A stretch of 64,000 nucleotides of DNA. Origin: Methanofollis sp. W23. Lineage in GTDB: Archaea; Halobacteriota; Methanomicrobia; Methanomicrobiales; Methanofollaceae. Shown piece by piece: positions 51,220 through 59,332 of this stretch (within the stretch, counting starts at the first letter, position 1; every line of letters begins with the position of its first letter). Below the pieces are notes generated by a model. It worked only from the letters and a program-made list of their open reading frames with translations. It searched no databases and had not been told where the DNA came from. The stretch covers positions 1,694,140 to 1,758,139 of the forward strand of contig NZ_JAGGMN010000001.1 in assembly GCF_017875325.1 (NCBI RefSeq), read 5' to 3'. The translations under genes were made by a program, and so were the position numbers.

Positions 51220-53019
51220 ATGGACCGCTGGATCCTCCTGCCCCTCCTCGGGGCCTTTCTGATCATCCTCGCCTCCGGGTTTGTGCTCGTCCTCCCCGAC
51301 GACGGGAAAGAGATCGACGAGAGCGGGTTGCAGACCTTCGCCTCTGACGACGAGGTGATCAAGTTCCTCAAAGCCCATGCCTCGCGCGACACGACCCACA
51401 CCACAGGCCCCGGACCTGAAATCTCGACCGACGCCCCGCTCGCCCCCGCCACCGCACCCCTGATCGAATCAGACGGGGCGGTCGACTACTCCTCGACAAA
51501 CGTCCAGGTCGCCGGGGTGGACGAGGCCGACATCGTCAAAAATGATGGACAATATCTTTACCTCCTCAGGGACGGCGAGGTGGTGATCGTCCGTGCCGTC
51601 CCGGCAGATGAGGCGGCCGTCGTCGGACGGGCCGCCGTGGACGGGAGGCCGCAGGCACTCTTCCTGGAAGGCGACCGTCTCGTCGTCTTCACCGAGGAGG
51701 TCCAGGACGACCTTGTCACCCCGGAGGGGAGCGTCGCCCCGGTCCCGGTGCACAGGACCGTGACCTCGGCCCAGATCTGGTCGGTGCAGGACCGGGCGGC
51801 CCCTCGCCTCATCGAGAACATCACCATCACCGGCAATTATGAGGAGGCGCGGCTCATCGACGGCGAGGTCTGGCTCATGACCGTGGAATACCCGGAGCCC
51901 CCGGACTATCCCCTGCCCGAAGCCGGCGGCGTCCGCCCGCCCATCTACACCCCGCCGGTGCCCCAGCAGTATTACGCCTTCCACACCCTCGCCTCCTTCC
52001 CGGTTGCGGGCGGGGACGAGGCCTCGGCAGTCTCCTTCCTCCTCGGCGAAGGAGGGACGATGTACGTCTCAGAAAAAAATCTCTATCTCGCCTACCCTGA
52101 CCACCCGATAGGCGAGTCGGTCATCCACCGCTTCGCCCTCACACAAAGGGGCGCCGCCTATGTGGCAACCGGCATGGTCAACGGCACGGTGAAGGACCAG
52201 TTCTCCATGGACGAGGCCGGCGACACCCTGAGGGTGGCGACGACGGCCTTCCAGAACAACAGCACGAGCGGGGTCTACCTCCTCGACGACCAGATGGAAG
52301 TGCAGGGCGCCCTCGAGGGGATCGCCCCGGGCGAGCGGATCTATGCGTCCCGTTTCATGGGTGACCGCCTCTACCTCGTCACCTTCAAACAGATCGACCC
52401 CCTCTTTGTCATCGATCTCTCAGGACCAACGCCCGTCGTCCTCGGTGCCCTGAAGATCCCTGGCTACTCCGAGTACCTCCACCCCTGCGGCGACCACTGC
52501 CTCATCGGCGTCGGCCGGGAGACCTCGGTGAACGAGTGGGGCGGCACCGTCACCGGCGGCCTGAAGGTCGCCCTCTTCGAGGTCGGCAATGTCTCGGCCC
52601 CGGCCGTCATCGACACGGCGATCATCGGCACCAGGACGACACAGTCCCCGGCCCTTGACGACCATAAGGCCTTCTTCTTCGACGAGAAGCGCGGCGTCCT
52701 CGTCCTCCCGGTGTACGACCACGGACAGAATTATTATCCCGTCTCTTCCTCTCCCTGGAACGGGGCATATGTCTTTACGCTCTCTGAGGAGGAGGGTATC
52801 GACCATACCGGCACCATCACTCATGAATCCTCCTGGGACGGGAGGGTGAAGAGGACGGTGCGCTTCGACGAGACTCTGGCCACCGTCTCCGACCTCTCCA
52901 TCGTCCTGACCTCTCTTCCCGACTGCACCCGCACCGGGGCGGTTGTCATCGGCGAGTCGCCGGCGGCACCCCCGGTGCAGACCGGCGGGATGCCCCTACC
53001 CCCCGAGATCAGTGCCTGA
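51220..53019 (+). CDS. Membrane-anchored beta-propeller domain protein (COG4880-like)
   Basis: 599 aa. An N-terminal membrane helix (residues 4-23, LLPLLGAFLIILASGFVLVL) anchors it outside the cell. The rest is made of repeated beta-blades with NVQVAGVDEADIVKNDGQYLYLL, then YASRFMGDRLYLVTF and SEYLHPCGDHCLIGVGRE, characteristic of the archaeal secreted C-terminal beta-propeller family distantly related to WD-40. Function unknown; surface protein interaction is likely. It ends 11 nt from the convergent ABC permease gene. Confidence 0.85.
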   Translation: MDRWILLPLLGAFLIILASGFVLVLPDDGKEIDESGLQTFASDDEVIKFLKAHASRDTTHTTGPGPEISTDAPLAPATAPLIESDGAVDYSSTNVQVAGVDEADIVKNDGQYLYLLRDGEVVIVRAVPADEAAVVGRAAVDGRPQALFLEGDRLVVFTEEVQDDLVTPEGSVAPVPVHRTVTSAQIWSVQDRAAPRLIENITITGNYEEARLIDGEVWLMTVEYPEPPDYPLPEAGGVRPPIYTPPVPQQYYAFHTLASFPVAGGDEASAVSFLLGEGGTMYVSEKNLYLAYPDHPIGESVIHRFALTQRGAAYVATGMVNGTVKDQFSMDEAGDTLRVATTAFQNNSTSGVYLLDDQMEVQGALEGIAPGERIYASRFMGDRLYLVTFKQIDPLFVIDLSGPTPVVLGALKIPGYSEYLHPCGDHCLIGVGRETSVNEWGGTVTGGLKVALFEVGNVSAPAVIDTAIIGTRTTQSPALDDHKAFFFDEKRGVLVLPVYDHGQNYYPVSSSPWNGAYVFTLSEEEGIDHTGTITHESSWDGRVKRTVRFDETLATVSDLSIVLTSLPDCTRTGAVVIGESPAAPPVQTGGMPLPPEISA

Positions 53020-53030
53020 CGCCCCCATGC

Positions 53031-53867
53031 TCAGGTCACCGAGACGCGTGCAAAACGCCAGCGGGCAAGGAGAAAGGTGAGGGCGGCAAAGACGAGGAGG
53101 ACACACAATGAGAAGACGACATCCACGGCCGTCGTCACATAGCGGACACCGAGGGCGCTGAAGTCAGGCCCGATGGCAAAGTACCTGAGCCCGGTGATGA
53201 GATGGGTCAGGGGGTTTGCCGCTGCCAGGGCCCTGAGGGCGTCGGGCAGGGTGGCCGTCGGGTACAGGGCGTTCGAGGCAAAGAAGATCGGGAGGGTGAG
53301 GAGGGTGATCACCGCCTGCAGTCCTTCGGGGGTCTCCATCGTGACCGCGATCGCCGAGGAGAGGAAGAGGAACCCGAGGGCGAAGACGCCGACGAAGACG
53401 AGCATCCCCGCGACGGCCGCCACCGTCTCCACCGCCCCGAAACCCGCGAAAAACTCGACGCCGAGGAGGAGCCCGAACCCGGTGATGACGATCGCCTGGA
53501 GGTAGGACTTGGTGACACCCGAGAGGGCGATGCCGACGATGATGCTGCCGCGGGGGAGAGGACTTGCAACGATCTCCCTCAAGAGCCCCCAGTTCTTGTC
53601 GAAGAGGAAGATGATCCCGCCGTACAGGCTCGTGAACAGAGTGGTCAGGGCGATCACCCCGGCGCACATGAAGGTGAGGTAGCCGACCGTCACCATGCCG
53701 GGTACGACGGCGGCGGCCGGGGCGAACCGGTCGAAGGAACTTGCCATCCCGATCCCGAAGAAGGCGAGCCAGAGGGCGGGCTGGAGGAGCGAGGCGACCA
53801 GGACCGACTTGAAGCGGACGAACCGCAGAAGGTCGCGCCAGGTGATGGTGAGAAAGCGGAGATCCAT
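53031..53867 (-). CDS. ABC-2 type transporter permease
   Basis: 278 aa with six hydrophobic helices. It contains the ABC-2 signature region RGSIIVGIALSGVTKSYLQAIVI and the end-domain FASNALYPTATLPDALRALAAANPLTHLITGLRYF. It partners with the ATPase encoded immediately upstream (two bases between), forming an exporter of the DrrAB/Nod type. The substrate is unknown. Confidence 0.9.
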   Translation of the reverse strand: MDLRFLTITWRDLLRFVRFKSVLVASLLQPALWLAFFGIGMASSFDRFAPAAAVVPGMVTVGYLTFMCAGVIALTTLFTSLYGGIIFLFDKNWGLLREIVASPLPRGSIIVGIALSGVTKSYLQAIVITGFGLLLGVEFFAGFGAVETVAAVAGMLVFVGVFALGFLFLSSAIAVTMETPEGLQAVITLLTLPIFFASNALYPTATLPDALRALAAANPLTHLITGLRYFAIGPDFSALGVRYVTTAVDVVFSLCVLLVFAALTFLLARWRFARVSVT

Positions 53868-53869
53868 CG

Positions 53870-54811
53870 CTACGTCTCCCCGACGAGCGCCCGCCCGGTG
53901 AAGTGGACGAAGACGTCGTCCATCGAGGGCTTCTTCATGTTCACCGCCGTGACCCTGATCCCGGCCCTGGCCATCGCCGCCATGACGTCGGGGAGGAGGC
54001 GGGTGCCGTCCTCTGCCGTCATGAGGAGCACGCCTTTCGGCTTCTCCCGCACCTCCTTCACCGCGGGCATCGCCGCGAGCACCGCCGCCGCTTCCGTCTT
54101 CTCCGCGGTCTCCAGGTAGATGAGGTCCTGGCCGAGGGCGTTTTTCAACTCGACGGGCCGGCCCTGCAGGACGATCCGCCCGCCGTCGACGAGGCTGATC
54201 CGGTCGGAGAGGTGGTCGGCCTCGTCCATGTAATGGGTGGTCAGGAAGATCGTCGTCCCGGCCCGGTTCACTTCACGGATCGCCTCCCAGATCCGCCGGC
54301 GCGTCCTGGGGTCAAGGCCGATGGTCGGTTCGTCCAGGAAGAGCACCTTCGGGCGGGTCAGGAGGCCGCGGGCGATCTCGAGCCGGCGTTTCATCCCGCC
54401 GGAGAGATGGCGGGTGAGCACATCTCTCTTCTCGGTCAGGTCGACGAGGGCGAGGAGGTCGTCGATACGTCTCCTCCTCTCCTCTTTCTCCATGCCGTAC
54501 AGGCGGCCGTGGAACTCCAGGGTCTCGCCGACGGTCATGTCGCGGTCGAGGGTGACCTCCTGGAAGACGATCCCGATCGCCTCCCGCACCCGGTCGGGGT
54601 CGGCCGCCACGTCGAACCCCGCCACCATGGCCCGCCCGGTCTGGAGGGGGAGGAGGGTGGTGAGCACGTTGATCACCGTGCTCTTCCCGGCGCCGTTCGG
54701 CCCGAGAAAAGAGAAGATCTCCCCTTCCTCGACGGTGAAACCGATCCCCTGCACCGCCTTCACCGTCCCGAAGGTGTGTTCGAGTCCCTCCACCTCGATG
54801 ACCCCCGCCAT
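53870..54811 (-). CDS. ABC transporter ATP-binding protein (DrrA-like)
   Basis: 313 aa. Walker A GPNGAGKST, Q-loop FQEVTLDRD, signature LSGGMKRRLEIARG, Walker B KVLFLDEPTIGLD and the switch His in LTTHYMDEAD are intact. The C-terminal ~80 residues are the DrrA-type regulatory extension. It energises the permease encoded next. It sits 18 nt after the Grc3-like kinase gene in the same direction, so the three may share a transcript. Confidence 0.93.
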   Translation of the reverse strand: MAGVIEVEGLEHTFGTVKAVQGIGFTVEEGEIFSFLGPNGAGKSTVINVLTTLLPLQTGRAMVAGFDVAADPDRVREAIGIVFQEVTLDRDMTVGETLEFHGRLYGMEKEERRRRIDDLLALVDLTEKRDVLTRHLSGGMKRRLEIARGLLTRPKVLFLDEPTIGLDPRTRRRIWEAIREVNRAGTTIFLTTHYMDEADHLSDRISLVDGGRIVLQGRPVELKNALGQDLIYLETAEKTEAAAVLAAMPAVKEVREKPKGVLLMTAEDGTRLLPDVMAAMARAGIRVTAVNMKKPSMDDVFVHFTGRALVGET

Positions 54812-54829
54812 CGTCCCTCATTCCCGGCC

Positions 54830-55660
54830 TCATCCCTCTTGAAGGTAGCGGGGCGGCAGGTCTGGCCTGAGGTCTGCGACCTCAAGAGAGACCGGCACCC
54901 CTGGCGAGGGCGGCGGGGCCAGGAGCACGACCCCGTCCTCGCCGGCCGCCTCGACGACCCCCACGGTGAGGACCCATCCCGCGGCATCACAGAGGGCGGC
55001 GACGGTCCCGGCCGGGTCTTCTGAGATCGCACCCCTGACCGGGAGGTCGGCCTGGAGGGAGAGCCTGACCGCCCCTTCCATATATGCCGCAAACCGTGCT
55101 CTCCGGTAGCGCCGCCGCTCGCCCCGTGAACGTTCACGTGCATGGGGGGAGGGCCTGACCCGGTGAAACCGTGGCCCCCGCCGGCCCCTGAAGGGGCCGA
55201 GGATAGGTTCGAGTTCACGGCCGCGCGGGAGGGCGACGATATGGTCGGGCCTGAGGGCCGCCACCGAACGGCGCTGGAAGGCGACCCCGCCCCTCCCCGC
55301 CACATACCCGCAGGAGTCGACGACCACCGTCTCTGCACCTGCCGCATATGCCGCCGCACACAGGACCCTGAGGGCCTCGAAGGTCTCTTCCAGGGCCCGT
55401 GTCGGCGTGAGCACCCCGGTGAAACGGAGGCGGACCTCGCCGCCTGGCAGGGCGATCCCGAGCGTCCCGGGCGGCCCGAGGACCGCCTGTCCGGCGTCGG
55501 CGTCCAGGTAGGCCGTCTGCTCGCCGAGACGCTCAATGAGATACGTGGCCAGGGTGCTCTTCCCGGTGTCGGTGGCCCCGAGCAGATAGACTGTGCCGGC
55601 CGCCCCCTTCCTGGTGAGGGCCTCTGCCAGTGTCTCCCATGCCGGTACCTCGGTCGCCAT
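54830..55660 (-). CDS. Clp1/Grc3-type polynucleotide 5'-kinase (COG1341)
   Basis: 276 aa from ATG 55660. P-loop YLLGATDTGKSTLATYL (25-41), then LDADAGQAVLGPPGTLGIAL and VVVDSCGYVAGRGGVAFQR, the archaeal Clp1/Grc3 signatures. The C-terminal half is beta-rich. It phosphorylates RNA or DNA 5'-hydroxyl ends, for example during tRNA or rRNA maturation. An in-frame extension to 56209 is antisense to the CBS gene and rejected. Its link with the ABC exporter downstream is likely positional only. Confidence 0.88.
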   Translation of the reverse strand: MATEVPAWETLAEALTRKGAAGTVYLLGATDTGKSTLATYLIERLGEQTAYLDADAGQAVLGPPGTLGIALPGGEVRLRFTGVLTPTRALEETFEALRVLCAAAYAAGAETVVVDSCGYVAGRGGVAFQRRSVAALRPDHIVALPRGRELEPILGPFRGRRGPRFHRVRPSPHARERSRGERRRYRRARFAAYMEGAVRLSLQADLPVRGAISEDPAGTVAALCDAAGWVLTVGVVEAAGEDGVVLLAPPPSPGVPVSLEVADLRPDLPPRYLQEG

Positions 55661-55738
55661 CCCCACCAGGTTCAGCGCGCACGCACCTTCAAATATTCGC
55701 TCCCCAAGAGGGAGGAGCGACCGAGGAGGAGAGAAAAG

Positions 55739-56161
55739 ATGACACTGATGGACTGCTGTCAGGTGCCGGTGGTGACGGTCCCGCCCGAGACCCCGGTCTA
55801 TGATGTCGCCAGGATCATGGCCGAACAGAATGTGGGGAGCGTCGTCGTCGTGGAAGAGAAAAAGCCGGTCGGGATCCTCACCGACCGCGACATCACCGTC
55901 CGGGTCACCGCCGAGGCCCTGGACCCGGCGCAGGTCCCGGTCAGGGCCGTGATGAGCGGGAACCTCATGGTCCTCCCGGCCTCCGCAGGGCTCTACGAGG
56001 CGTTGGGGAAGGCCAGGGACCGGAATATCAGGCGCGTCCCGGTGGTGGACGGCCAGGGTGCGCTCACCGGGATCATCACGGTCGACGACATCATCGCCCT
56101 GCTCGCCGAGGAGATGGGCCGGATCGCAACGGTGATCAAGGCGGGACGGCCAAAGATCTGA
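55739..56161 (+). CDS. CBS-domain pair protein
   Basis: 140 aa from ATG 55739, with a strong GAGGAGGAGAG site. Two CBS motifs: TPVYDVARIMAEQNVGSVVVVEEKKPVGILTDRDI (18-52) and the second near 77-125 ending GIITVDDIIALLAEE. It binds an adenine nucleotide or a related ligand as a regulator. It diverges from the Grc3-like gene. Confidence 0.92.
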   Translation: MTLMDCCQVPVVTVPPETPVYDVARIMAEQNVGSVVVVEEKKPVGILTDRDITVRVTAEALDPAQVPVRAVMSGNLMVLPASAGLYEALGKARDRNIRRVPVVDGQGALTGIITVDDIIALLAEEMGRIATVIKAGRPKI

Positions 56162-56164
56162 TCC

Positions 56165-56172
56165 TTTTTTTT
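56165..56172 (+). terminator. Oligo-T terminator
   Basis: Eight T's directly after the CBS gene stop. Confidence 0.5.
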
Positions 56173-56193
56173 CCCGGAAGACCGGAACTATCG

Positions 56194-56425
56194 TCTCTGT
56201 AGAAATCATCTTGGTGGTCCTCTTCGACGGGGGGCTGGCCGCCCCCCGAACCCCCCGCGCGAAGATAGGCGGAGGACGGCATCCTGTCTTTCAGAATCTT
56301 TTATTCAGCCTTTCCGGCCTTATCGCCATCCCAGGGGTCCGGGGGCAGAGCCCCCGGCGTGAGCACGGGGGAAGGCGGCCGAATCATACTCGAACCAGGA
56401 AAAGGTGAGATTTTCTACAATGCCG
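56194..56425 (+). mobile_element. MITE-like element, full copy with 9-bp flanking repeat
   Basis: Left end TCTCTGTAGAAAT, right end ATTTTCTACAATGC. The 9-bp sequence GAACTATCG lies immediately outside both ends (56185-56193 and 56426-56434), leaving exactly 232 bp between. The interior has CGACGGGGGGCTGGCCGCCCCCCG, then GGGGGCAGAGCCCCCGGCGTGA and GGGAAGGCG, in the order seen in other copies. Confidence 0.78.
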
Positions 56426-56467
56426 AACTATCGCCTCTTCACCAAGGTATTTTTTCCATGTCGCCCT

Positions 56468-56959
56468 ATGATAACCACAAATGAAAACCTGGAGGATCAT
56501 GTGACATCAGCTGATATCATCCAGACCATGCTCGCCCCCGGACTTATGATCTCGGCCTGCGGTCTTCTTCTTCTCGGCATGAGCAACAAATATTCCGTGG
56601 TGCTCAGTCGTATTCGCGTCCTTGACAATGAGAAACGAGATCACCTCCACGACGACCTGGCCCGCCAGACCCACGACGACCCGCGCCTCTCGTGCGTGCT
56701 CGAACAACTCTCTGAACTCCAGACGCGCGCGCAGTTCGAGAGGGACGCCATCGTCTGCTACTCGGCGGCGGTGGCGTTTTTTGTCCTCACCTCGATCTTC
56801 ATCGGTTTCTCGGTGCTCGGGGGGATCGAGATCCTCGGCGCCCTCACCATCGCCTCGTTCCTGGTCGGGATGCTCCTCGTCCTCGCCGGCGTTCTCTTCG
56901 CCGGGTGGGAGGCGGTCAAGGGCTACCGGATCATCTGTCTTGACATGCAGAATGAGTGA
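56468..56959 (+). CDS. DUF2721 family membrane protein
   Basis: 163 aa from ATG 56468. Three hydrophobic helices: LAPGLMISACGLLLLGM (about 22-40), the pair at 100-125 and 130-155. Between the first two is a soluble charged stretch LSRIRVLDNEKRDHLHDDLA typical of DUF2721. The family's function is unknown. The frame is open upstream to 56405, inside the MITE-like element, which may have supplied promoter or leader sequence. Confidence 0.82.
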   Translation: MITTNENLEDHVTSADIIQTMLAPGLMISACGLLLLGMSNKYSVVLSRIRVLDNEKRDHLHDDLARQTHDDPRLSCVLEQLSELQTRAQFERDAIVCYSAAVAFFVLTSIFIGFSVLGGIEILGALTIASFLVGMLLVLAGVLFAGWEAVKGYRIICLDMQNE

Positions 56960-57030
56960 GAGTTTTCGTCGCTTCATCGCCGCCCCCACCTCTCTTCGTC
57001 GTGGAGGGTCAGGGGGGGCACGCCTGATCG

Positions 57031-57105
57031 ACGTGCCTTCCCACATGTTTGTGCCGGGGGCGCTGCCCCCGGACCCCCGGGATGAAGAGAGGGCGGGAAG
57101 GCAGA
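57031..57105. repeat. GC-rich inverted-repeat module
   Basis: Long imperfect hairpin: arm GTGCCTTCCC near 57030, central CCGGGGGCGCTGCCCCCGGACCC, arm GGGCGGGAAGGCA near 57096. The same module is found inside the MITE-like elements. Confidence 0.55.
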
Positions 57106-57209
57106 GAACCTGATGTTCAGAAGGTGTCTCTTTCCTCTGTGTATCAGTTTTGAGGATTATCAGTGCGTTCGAATTCTCATCCATAAATCCAGAATAGAAC
57201 GACTGGATC

Positions 57210-57451
57210 ATTTTCATGTAAATCCTCGCCTATTCTTGGTGTGAGCATGACTCATCCGCCTTCCACCATATTCGGCCGTGGGCGCTGCCCTCTGACCCCC
57301 TGGATGAAGATGGGATCGGGAAAGCAGAATGGACGAGTATGACGAGGGGGGTGCCATCCCCACCTCAATCCTGACGCAGAGGGAGCCCGGGGGGCGGCAC
57401 GCCCCCCGCCAGAGAGTATCATCGAGAGAACTTCTGCATAGCCCGACTCCC
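57210..57451 (-). mobile_element. Degenerate MITE-like element
   Basis: The left part (TAAATCCTCGCCTATTCTTGG) parallels the left end of the copy at 5837. The right end ATCGAGAGAACTTCTGCATAGCCCG parallels TTTCTACAGAGCC with several changes. Interior GGGCGGCACGCCCCCCGCC and GGGAAAGCAGAATGG agree in order. Confidence 0.5.
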
Positions 57452-57590
57452 GGCATTGTAGAACCCTTCATCATTTCTCCTCGTGCGAATGTGACCGGTC
57501 CGCCTTTCCACATCGACCACCCCTCTCCAGGTCACCTTTCTTCCTGAACCATCATTCATATCTGGAGGCAACTCCCACCATTGTACCAGG

Positions 57591-58019
57591 ATGACCGCTA
57601 CAGAAAGAGGGGGATTGGCCATCTATACCGACGGGGCATCAAGGGGCAACCCTGGCCCCGCCGCCTTTGCCTATCTCTTCGTCAGGGACGGTGAGGTCGT
57701 CCACGAGGCCTCAGGGCGCGCCGGTGTCACCACCAACAACACCGCCGAATACATGGCCGTGATCCACGCCCTCGAAGAAGCCAGAGCATGGACCGACGGC
57801 CCGGTCGCCCTCTACTCAGACAGCCAGCTGGTGGTCCGCCAGCTGCGCGGGGAATACCGGGTGAACAAAGCACACCTCCGCACCCTCAAAGAAGAGGTCC
57901 TCGGCCTTGCCAGGGAGTTCAGCGCCGTCACCTTCTCCTCGGTACGGCGTTCGGACCACTATGTGAGCAAAGCCGACGCCCTCTGCAACCTCGAACTCGA
58001 TAGAAGGGACAGGGAATGA
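57591..58019 (+). CDS. rnhA: Ribonuclease HI
   Basis: 142 aa. Metal-binding residues D14 (YTDGAS), E53 (NNTAEY), D77 (YSDSQL) and D129 (KADALCN) are all present. It lacks the basic protrusion of E. coli RNase HI, as in archaeal short forms. It degrades RNA in RNA-DNA hybrids. It overlaps the next gene by four bases (ATGA), making a coupled rnhA, membrane Cas4-like and trmO set. Confidence 0.93.
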   Translation: MTATERGGLAIYTDGASRGNPGPAAFAYLFVRDGEVVHEASGRAGVTTNNTAEYMAVIHALEEARAWTDGPVALYSDSQLVVRQLRGEYRVNKAHLRTLKEEVLGLAREFSAVTFSSVRRSDHYVSKADALCNLELDRRDRE

Positions 58020-58852
58020 ACAGGACAGAGCAGCACGTCCCGGTGGTCTCGGCCTCAGAGATCGCCGAATACTCGTACTGTGCGCTCTCGTGGCAGTTCC
58101 AGCGGAACAAAACCGCCCCGGCCCCGCCGGTCACCCCGTCGGTCGAACGGGGCCGCCGGGTACATGCCGAGGTCGGCAGAACCCTCTCCCAGGTCGAACA
58201 AGAACGACGGATCTTCTGGCTCCTCACCGTCGTGGGGTATGCCCTCCTCGCCCTCGCCCTCATCGTCCTGCTGAGGGAGGGCGCCGTGAGCACAACGACA
58301 GTGGGAAACTACACCGGCATTCTGCTCCTCCTTCTCGGTGCCACCGCCTTCTTCACCTTCGCCCTCTGGAAATATTATCATACCAGGATGGTGCGCAAAG
58401 AGTTCGGGATCCCTGAAGGCGAACTCCTCTACTCAGACCTCGACGCCCCGTCCAGGGTGCTCTACTCAGAGGCGCACCAGATCTCGGGCAAGCCCGACTA
58501 TGTGCTGAGAGACGAGATGACCGGGGCCTATATCCCGGTCGAGGTGAAGAGTGGACGGGCAAGAAAACCCTACTGGAACCATATCCTCCAACTCGCCGCC
58601 TACTGCATCCTTGTCGAGGAGCGCTACGGCACCTCGGTCCCGTACGGGACCCTGGTCTATGGGAACGGGGAACAGCACAGGATCGAGTTCACCCCCGACC
58701 TCAGGGCGCAGGTCCTTGCCACCGTGGACGAGATGCGGGCCTGCCTGGAGGACGGCGGGAGCGCGAGGCGGAACCACAACGCTGCAGTGCGGTGCCGGTC
58801 CTGCGCCTACCGGGAGGAGTGCGGGTCGGCCCTGGGAGATGAGTATCAATGA
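58016..58852 (+). CDS. Membrane-embedded Cas4-like PD-(D/E)XK nuclease
   Basis: 278 aa. It begins like Cas4 (SASEIAEYSYCALSWQF, C22; H50 in GRRVHAEVG). Two membrane helices are then inserted (about 66-87 and 99-117), after which the nuclease core resumes: D161 in SGKPDYVLRD, E176-x-K178 in PVEVKSG, Q192 and Y196 in LQLAAY, and the C-terminal C260-x2-C263-x5-C269. All catalytic and Fe-S residues are present. It is thus a complete Cas4 family nuclease tethered to the membrane by a helical hairpin. No cas genes are near. The role is unknown. Confidence 0.85.
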   Translation: MNRTEQHVPVVSASEIAEYSYCALSWQFQRNKTAPAPPVTPSVERGRRVHAEVGRTLSQVEQERRIFWLLTVVGYALLALALIVLLREGAVSTTTVGNYTGILLLLLGATAFFTFALWKYYHTRMVRKEFGIPEGELLYSDLDAPSRVLYSEAHQISGKPDYVLRDEMTGAYIPVEVKSGRARKPYWNHILQLAAYCILVEERYGTSVPYGTLVYGNGEQHRIEFTPDLRAQVLATVDEMRACLEDGGSARRNHNAAVRCRSCAYREECGSALGDEYQ

Positions 58853-59262
58853 TGGAACTGGTAGCGATCGGGACGATCAGGTCCCCCTACACCTCGCCAG
58901 AGGATGCCCCGCGTCAGGGGCGGCTGAACGATGTTGAATCCGAGATCGAAGTCTACCCCGCATATGCGGACGGGCTGGAAGGCCTCGGAGGGTGCGACCG
59001 CCTCGTCGTCCTCTACTGGCTGGACCGTGCCGACCGGGGCCTGCTCACGGCGACCCCGCCCGGCCAGACCCGTTCGCGCGGCGTCTTCTCGACCAGGTCC
59101 CCGCACCGTCCAAACCCCATCGCCCTCTCGGTCGTCGACCTCCTTGCAATCAATGGGCGGACCCTGCGGGTGCAGGGGCTTGAAGCCCTTGACGGCAGCC
59201 CGCTCCTCGACCTCAAGCCCCACCTGCCGCTGATCGAGATCCCGGGCACCTCTGACAGGTGA
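58849..59262 (+). CDS. trmO: tRNA t6A37 methyltransferase TrmO (TsaA/VirR family)
   Basis: 137 aa. ATG 58849 overlaps the upstream stop; ATG 58852 is equally possible. The family motifs GTIRSPY, GCDRLVVLYWLDRAD, GVFSTRSPHRPNPIALSVV and GLEALDGSPLLDLKP are complete. It methylates the N6 of threonylcarbamoyl-adenosine at tRNA position 37, working downstream of the Sua5 product also encoded in this window (3998-4579). Confidence 0.9.
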   Translation: MMELVAIGTIRSPYTSPEDAPRQGRLNDVESEIEVYPAYADGLEGLGGCDRLVVLYWLDRADRGLLTATPPGQTRSRGVFSTRSPHRPNPIALSVVDLLAINGRTLRVQGLEALDGSPLLDLKPHLPLIEIPGTSDR

Positions 59263-59332
59263 GGCAGACACGGCAGTTCATCCCTCTTCTCACCACCGCC
59301 GAGCCCTTGCGATCGCCTTCTGTGCGGTCTTC

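Larger units (their letters stand above)
56162..56467. other. Intergenic region occupied by a MITE-like element
   Basis: A T8 run (56165-56172) probably ends the CBS transcript. The rest is almost entirely the element 56194-56425 and its flanking repeats. Confidence 0.6.
56960..57590. other. Long intergenic region built of repeats
   Basis: No gene. A GC-rich hairpin module with CCTTCCC and GGGAAGGC arms around CCGGGGGCGCTGCCCCCGG lies at about 57031-57105, then a degenerate MITE-like element (57210-57451) and short repeat fragments up to rnhA. Confidence 0.55.
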
